From Sphingobacteriales bacterium (GTDB lineage: Bacteria; Bacteroidota; Bacteroidia; Chitinophagales; Chitinophagaceae): a DNA stretch of 10,312 nucleotides. The stretch is from NCBI GenBank assembly GCA_947472965.1, contig CANJEF010000020.1, forward strand, positions 1 to 10,312, written 5' to 3'. Every line of letters begins with the position of its first letter. The first letter of the stretch is position 1. Positions 5,906 to 10,312 of the stretch are shown here, in pieces. The notes under the pieces were generated by a model. It was not told the origin of the DNA and ran no database searches. It worked only from the letters and a program-made list of their open reading frames with translations. The translations under genes and the position numbers were made by a program.

Positions 5906-7423
5906 TTAGTTTGCCCAAATGCTCTTCAATCCATGATACTGAATCTCATTAATCACAGCGCCATCTGTTGAACGAAAAATGATCTTATTATAGAGTGTGG
6001 TTGGAAAGAAAATCTCAGTCATCACAGACAGGCCCCCGTCGGCAAACAATTCAATTGAGGCTCGATCAATTATCAAGGTCATCTTCATGTTAGCTTCTTT
6101 TGAAATTCTTGGAGCTGTGTGAACCCCGGCAAAATCCGGATGAAAATCGATTTTCCCCGACTTTGACCTGTCGATATAATACTGATTTTTCTCTTTATTG
6201 AAACCCACTACCAATTCTTCTGCATTGGAATTCGAAAGGACCAATTCAAAGTTTCGTTCTTTTAAAATCTGTAAATCAATCTGACAGGGGATGGAAGTAT
6301 TCCTTACCCGCTTTAACAGATCGAAATCCTTTGCCAAATCCACATCCCTAAATGATAGCGAACCTGACTGGATGCCAGTAATTTCATTAACAGGTTTTGA
6401 GGTAACATAATATTCTCCGGAAATTTTCTGAAGACCCAATTCCCTTGGAATGGTCAGTCCACTCCTCCAGGTTTCGGTGGGAACAACATTGGCATAGATC
6501 CAATTGCTCATCCAGCCAGCCAAAATAGTTCTGTTGCCTGTATTAAACCAGGTTACGCCAGCATAGTTATCCGGACCGAAATCCAACCACTTGGTATCTT
6601 TTGAAAATGGCTTGAATTGATGACCGTCGAAATCACCAACAAAATATTGGGTGCCGGAGCCTTTATTTGGTCCACCCGGATTGATGTTTACAATCAATAC
6701 CCAAACCGTCTTCCCTTCAAACTCAAAAGAAATCAAATCAGGACATTCCCATACACCACCATGTGCTCCACTATTCAAACCAAATTCACTCTCCTTATTC
6801 CATACTTTCAAATTGGTTGAACTATAAAAATTTAAGTGATCTGCAACTGCCAACGACATGATCCAACGTTGAGTTGCTTCATGCCACATCACTTTGGGAT
6901 CCCTGAAATCAGGATTGGCGGAACTCCTTAAAACAGGATTGTCTGCATACTTAGTCCAGCTTTTCCCTTCATCCAAACTATATGCGAGACTTTGGTTTTG
7001 AAAATCATTTCTGCCAGCCTTGATGGCTTTTTCATCATGTTGTGTAAAAATAGCAACCAGAGGAACTTTCCCGTCTTTACCTAAACCACTGGTATTGTTT
7101 TTATCAACTACTGCACTGCCTGAAAATATGGTACCCAGTTGATCAGGATAAATGGCGATAGGCTCATGCTGCCAATGGATCAAATCCTTGCTGGTGGCAT
7201 GTCCCCAATGCATAGGTCCCCATACTGCAGCGTTTGGATTGTGCTGATAAAAAAGATGGTACACTCCATTGTAGTAAACCATTCCATTGGGATCATTCAT
7301 CCAATTGGATTTGGGAGTGAAATGAATGGCAGGTCGATACTTTTCTGGGCTATCCTGAGCCGAAATTGAATTGAAAGTCAGCAGCGCGAATGCAAGAACA
7401 ACTAAATTAAATTTCCTTTTCAT
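5906..7423 (-). CDS. sacC: Secreted GH32 beta-fructosidase (levanase / inulinase / sucrose hydrolase type)
   Basis: GH32 enzymes release fructose from the non-reducing end of levan, inulin or sucrose with a retaining mechanism. The 505-residue product starts with a Sec signal peptide (MKRK then a hydrophobic stretch to about residue 22, with likely cleavage after SISA). The five-bladed propeller follows. Its catalytic signatures are WMNDPNG at 41-47 (nucleophile D44), FRDPK at 173-177 (transition-state stabiliser D175) and WECPD at 225-229 (acid/base E226). The C-terminal part from about 345 matches the GH32 beta-sandwich, including DRASIELFADGG. All three catalytic residues are present, so it should be active. 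The cleavage site is SPI-like without a lipobox cysteine, so it is probably periplasmic or secreted. No susC/susD pair or fructose transporter lies alongside. Endo versus exo action and the levan/inulin preference cannot be decided from sequence. Confidence 0.95.
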   Translation of the reverse strand: MKRKFNLVVLAFALLTFNSISAQDSPEKYRPAIHFTPKSNWMNDPNGMVYYNGVYHLFYQHNPNAAVWGPMHWGHATSKDLIHWQHEPIAIYPDQLGTIFSGSAVVDKNNTSGLGKDGKVPLVAIFTQHDEKAIKAGRNDFQNQSLAYSLDEGKSWTKYADNPVLRSSANPDFRDPKVMWHEATQRWIMSLAVADHLNFYSSTNLKVWNKESEFGLNSGAHGGVWECPDLISFEFEGKTVWVLIVNINPGGPNKGSGTQYFVGDFDGHQFKPFSKDTKWLDFGPDNYAGVTWFNTGNRTILAGWMSNWIYANVVPTETWRSGLTIPRELGLQKISGEYYVTSKPVNEITGIQSGSLSFRDVDLAKDFDLLKRVRNTSIPCQIDLQILKERNFELVLSNSNAEELVVGFNKEKNQYYIDRSKSGKIDFHPDFAGVHTAPRISKEANMKMTLIIDRASIELFADGGLSVMTEIFFPTTLYNKIIFRSTDGAVINEIQYHGLKSIWAN

Positions 7424-7465
7424 AAAAGTGTATGTTTATATGAACCTATTTCAGAATGGATGATA

Positions 7466-7497
7466 CGAAATTAGTGCCTTTCATTCAATGAAATCAA
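7466..7497 (-). promoter_or_regulatory. Candidate Bacteroidota-type promoter for the GH32 gene
   Basis: On the minus strand TTG (7497-7495) is followed after 21 bases by TAATTTCG (7473-7466). This matches the Bacteroidota sigma-factor consensus, TTG at about -33 and TAnnTTTG at about -7, with one mismatch. It would give a leader of about 35-40 bases before the GH32 ATG at 7423. Such short motifs arise by chance in AT-rich DNA, so this is tentative. Confidence 0.33.
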
Positions 7498-7511
7498 CTT
7501 GAATTGAATGA
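7481..7511. repeat. Inverted repeat TCATTCAAT-N13-ATTGAATGA in the divergent promoter region
   Basis: The 9-base arms at 7481-7489 and 7503-7511 are perfect reverse complements separated by 13 bases. The spacer contains the TTG of the candidate GH32 promoter (7495-7497). Related half-site sequences recur nearby, for example TGAATGA at 7562-7568. The spacing and position suit binding of a dimeric regulator, which would be well placed to control both divergent genes. It could also be a chance AT-rich inverted repeat. No regulator gene is present in the window. Confidence 0.4.
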
Positions 7512-7611
7512 TTTGTTGCTTAGCTGAAAATCAATTCAGTAAAGGGAAATTTATAACAAACTGAATGAGCTATTCTTGAAATTGGTTGTTAATTTTACAT
7601 AAACCACGACA

Positions 7612-9252
7612 ATGAGGCTGAGCAACATAGCATTCCCCCTTTTCATTTCTTTATTCTTCGCTTTTGGATGTAAATCACTAAGAGAGATATCTCAAAAAAC
7701 ATCCACAAAAAAGCCTGCAGACACAGAAAAGACAATGCCCAGCCAACCGGCACAAGAAAATACAAAGCCTATAGCGGCTGTTATCCCTCCAATCCCACAA
7801 AAAAAAGCAGATAGCTTAAGTTTTGCCATTCCATCATCTACCATGATGAGGGAGTTCCGAGCAGCATGGATTGCCACTGTTGATAATATTGATTGGCCGA
7901 GTAGGCCAGGACTTTCCGCTTACGAGCAAAAGGCTGAAGCAATCGAATTGCTGGATTTTTTAAAAAACAATCAATTCAATGCCGTGATCCTGCAGGTGAG
8001 GCCACAGGCAGATGCATTATACAATAGTGCCATAGAACCCTGGTCATTTTTTCTCACGGGAGAACAAGGTGCGCCACCTGAACCCTACTACGATCCACTT
8101 AGTTTTTGGATTGAAGAGGCGCATAACCGTGGGCTAGAGTTTCATGCCTGGCTCAATCCATATCGGGCACACCATGTGAAAGGAAATACAATCAGTTCAA
8201 AATCAGTAGTCAGGAAAAGTCCTGATGCTGTATACAAATTACAAGAAGGTTATTGGTGGATGGATCCTTCCCTTAAAAAAACCCAAGACCTTACATCATC
8301 AGTGGTAATGGATATCGTAAAAAGATATGATGTTGATGGCATTCATTTCGATGATTACTTCTATCCTTATCCTGCATACAATGGTGACAAGGATTTTCCA
8401 GATATTAAAAACTGGAATATATATGTGAAAAATGGAGGAACACTTACAAAAAGTGATTGGAGAAGAAACTCAGTAAATACTTTGATAGAGCGTTTATACA
8501 ATGAAATCAAATCAGAAAAAAAATATGTCAAATTTGGACTAAGTCCTTTTGGCATTTACAGGCCTGGATTCCCTTCAACAGTTACAGGATTCGACCAATA
8601 TGAGAAACTGTATGCCGACGCCAAGCTTTGGCTGAATAAGGGATGGATGGATTACATGGCACCACAACTCTATTGGCCAATCAATAAGGTAGGACAGCGT
8701 TTCCCAGATCTGCTAACCTGGTGGCAAAGTGAAAATACATTGCAACGCCACATGTGGCCAGGCATCAATGTGGTAAACAAAAAACCAACCCCTGAAAGCA
8801 ACCAGGAAGTGATTAACGAAATTTCCCTTACCCGGGAATTGATTCCAAAAAGTGTTGGTACCGTTCACTGGAATATTTCATCACTCACAAAAAATCCAGT
8901 TCTTGCCAAAGATCTTTTTAATGGACCATACAAAAATCAAGCTTTAATACCAGCAAGTCCATGGCTTGGTTCAATAAAGCCATTGGCACCTGAAGTATCC
9001 TTGAATAAAAATGCTTCAACACTTTCTATTGCATGGAAAGAAAAAGATAAAAATGCATTCAGGTGGATTGTATACTTTCAATATGCTGATAAATGGGAAT
9101 ACAAAATTTTTAGCCGCAATGAAAACAAGTTTGAAATTGGTCTTAAAGCGACTGATTCAGCTGGAAAAGAAAATAACCTAAAAAGAATTGTGGTGACTTC
9201 AGTTGATAGGCTTGGAAATGAAAGCCTACAAAATATTATTCCAATAGGCTAA
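7612..9252 (+). CDS. GHL10-family (DUF187, YngK-like) glycoside-hydrolase-like lipoprotein
   Basis: The 546-residue product begins with a lipoprotein signal peptide: a hydrophobic stretch at about 6-18 and lipobox AFGC with C20 as the lipidated cysteine. A lysine-, threonine- and proline-rich linker covers about 25-75. The GHL10 (TIM-barrel, DUF187) domain then runs from about 79 to 440. Features are MREFRAAWIATVDNIDWPS (79-97), LQVRPQADALY (127-137), FHAWLNPYRAHH (177-188) and DGIHFDDYFYPYP (242-254, adjacent D247/D248 as likely acidic active-site residues). SPFGIYRPG (311-319) and MDYMAPQLYWP (346-356) follow. A fibronectin type III-like domain closes the chain (about 459-541). The family is poorly characterised; some members of related GHL groups act on cell-wall or exopolysaccharide glycans. 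Substrate is unknown here. It is probably anchored in the outer membrane or periplasm, and it stands alone on the plus strand. Confidence 0.9.
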   Translation: MRLSNIAFPLFISLFFAFGCKSLREISQKTSTKKPADTEKTMPSQPAQENTKPIAAVIPPIPQKKADSLSFAIPSSTMMREFRAAWIATVDNIDWPSRPGLSAYEQKAEAIELLDFLKNNQFNAVILQVRPQADALYNSAIEPWSFFLTGEQGAPPEPYYDPLSFWIEEAHNRGLEFHAWLNPYRAHHVKGNTISSKSVVRKSPDAVYKLQEGYWWMDPSLKKTQDLTSSVVMDIVKRYDVDGIHFDDYFYPYPAYNGDKDFPDIKNWNIYVKNGGTLTKSDWRRNSVNTLIERLYNEIKSEKKYVKFGLSPFGIYRPGFPSTVTGFDQYEKLYADAKLWLNKGWMDYMAPQLYWPINKVGQRFPDLLTWWQSENTLQRHMWPGINVVNKKPTPESNQEVINEISLTRELIPKSVGTVHWNISSLTKNPVLAKDLFNGPYKNQALIPASPWLGSIKPLAPEVSLNKNASTLSIAWKEKDKNAFRWIVYFQYADKWEYKIFSRNENKFEIGLKATDSAGKENNLKRIVVTSVDRLGNESLQNIIPIG

Positions 9253-9253
9253 T

Positions 9254-10312
9254 TCACAAATCAAGCGCCAAGGAAAAAAGGATATACCGTTTTTCAAGAA
9301 AATATATTCTTGTATTAGATCCATACAGATCATATTGCTTTTCAATGAACCGGCTGTTATTGAATATGTTATGAAACAAAATAGAAGACTTCAAAGACTT
9401 GTTAACTGTCCACTGGATACTCCCATTCCCTGCATAAAAAACATTGATCCCTTTGTAGTCGGTTCCAGTGAAATGAAAATTTGCATAAACTCTTTTACCA
9501 AGTGCAGCTTTGAGCTTCAGTGAATGTCGGTATTGATAAATGGTATTGGATATATTGGACTTAATCCGTTGTCCGGAAACCGATGAACGAAGTAAAGATG
9601 AAGACACTTCTGCATTGAAAAATCCCTTGAAATTGCTGATCGCAGTAAACTTGAACTCTTTGCTTAACAAAGATTGCACTGTATCAGTGTTATTTATTCG
9701 CTCTGGACTTTTCATATACAATCCATTTGATTCAATGATTGTTTTAAGTTTAATTTCGTGAAAATATTTTTCGAGATGGAAATTATTCGTCATCCGAACA
9801 ATTTCTGTTGCAGTAAAATATGATTTTACGCCATGGTTATTATAATTGTAAAAAGAAATTGAATTTTCATTTTTAATCAAGGCTCCAGAAACAGAAATTG
9901 AAAAAAGGAGTCCCCTATAGAAATCACTTTTCTGATAATTGAATTCGATATTTTTTGTTTCTGGGAAAGATGGGGTACCCATACCAAATAAAATAGTTGA
10001 ATTATGCCCCAAAATCGGGGAAGGAAAAACATTATCATTTGATGGCATCTCTCTAGCGATGCCAACTTCTACTCCCCATTTGTTAAAAGGATTTTTTTGA
10101 TGACTCAAATAATAATTCAAGGCGTAAAGCGCTTTGGAAATTGGCAGACTATCCTTTGTGCGCATAATTCCATTCCCAACCTTGAGATTCATTTGCGCAA
10201 ATATTTTTTTTGACAGGTTATATCCCAATGTGCTACTGCCATTCCATTTTGTATTACCAAGTAACATCTTTTTATCAACACCACTGGCAAGAGATGTTTT
10301 ACCAATTAACCC
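9254..10312 (-). CDS. Outer-membrane beta-barrel protein, C-terminal part (possibly TonB-dependent receptor-like); start beyond window
   Basis: The frame is open from the stop at 9256-9254 to the right edge, giving 352 visible residues. There is a methionine at codon 10267-10265, but sixteen codons with no stop precede it inside the window, so this is very unlikely to be the real start. The sequence alternates short amphipathic beta-strands with polar turns, rich in Asn, Ser, Tyr and Phe. Near the end are NIFNNSRFIEKQYDLYGS and a closing strand YILFSLALDL. The NxFNN element and terminal strand resemble the last strands of Bacteroidota TonB-dependent or OMP_b-brl-type barrels. No plug domain, TonB box or carboxypeptidase-regulatory domain can be seen because the N-terminal part is missing. 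The barrel is fairly likely; the subfamily and any ligand are unknown. Its stop lies one base from that of the convergent lipoprotein gene. Confidence 0.7.
   Translation of the reverse strand, partial: GLIGKTSLASGVDKKMLLGNTKWNGSSTLGYNLSKKIFAQMNLKVGNGIMRTKDSLPISKALYALNYYLSHQKNPFNKWGVEVGIAREMPSNDNVFPSPILGHNSTILFGMGTPSFPETKNIEFNYQKSDFYRGLLFSISVSGALIKNENSISFYNYNNHGVKSYFTATEIVRMTNNFHLEKYFHEIKLKTIIESNGLYMKSPERINNTDTVQSLLSKEFKFTAISNFKGFFNAEVSSSLLRSSVSGQRIKSNISNTIYQYRHSLKLKAALGKRVYANFHFTGTDYKGINVFYAGNGSIQWTVNKSLKSSILFHNIFNNSRFIEKQYDLYGSNTRIYFLEKRYILFSLALDL

Larger units (their letters stand above)
7424..7611. promoter_or_regulatory. Divergent intergenic region between the GH32 gene and the GHL10 lipoprotein gene
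   Basis: This is the longest non-coding stretch in the window (188 bases). It must hold the promoters of both divergent genes. For the plus-strand gene I see only weak candidates: TATTCTTG at 7571-7578 and TAATTTTA at 7590-7597. Each is one base off TAnnTTTG and neither has a well-spaced upstream TTG. No Shine-Dalgarno sequence precedes either start. No small ORF or RNA structure was recognised. Confidence 0.6.

Overview
The window looks like chromosome of a Bacteroidota bacterium, probably from or near the Chitinophagaceae. The basis is low-to-moderate GC, starts without clear Shine-Dalgarno sequences, an exported GH32 glycosidase, a GHL10-type lipoprotein, an outer-membrane beta-barrel protein, and an isoquinoline-1-oxidoreductase-type molybdoenzyme with a Tat leader. 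The taxonomy is inferred from protein style, not from a marker gene. No rRNA, tRNA, CRISPR array, insertion sequence, integrase or phage gene was seen. Coding density is high and no gene-free stretch exceeds 190 bases.

Positions 1-5814 (all minus strand, so read from right to left) form a molybdoenzyme block. The order is a [2Fe-2S] subunit (iorA), a Tat-exported molybdopterin-binding subunit (iorB), xdhC (cofactor insertion and maturation), a mocA-type cytidylyltransferase, moaA (first step of molybdopterin synthesis) and the first 101 codons of moeA (molybdenum insertion), which runs off the left edge. The enzyme is thus encoded with several steps needed to make and load its cofactor, presumably the molybdopterin cytosine dinucleotide form. 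The last four genes are tightly packed, and mocA/moaA overlap by ATGA. A perfect 26-bp palindrome between iorB and xdhC splits the structural genes from the cofactor genes and looks like a terminator or attenuator.

Positions 5851-5885 hold five exact copies of TTTAGGG, identical to the plant-type telomere repeat. They lie in the 91-bp gap between the GH32 gene and iorA.

Positions 5906-7423 (minus) encode a secreted GH32 fructan/sucrose hydrolase. It is divergent from a GHL10-family lipoprotein gene at 7612-9252 (plus). The 188-bp region between them has a 9-bp inverted repeat and a plausible Bacteroidota-type promoter for the GH32 gene. Positions 9254-10312 (minus) are the C-terminal part of an outer-membrane beta-barrel protein whose start lies beyond the right edge. 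Its stop codon is separated by one base from that of the lipoprotein gene.

I see no clear evidence of a wholly new system. The items most worth checking are the telomere-like repeat, the hairpin between iorB and xdhC, and the substrate and cofactor dedication of the Ior-type enzyme.
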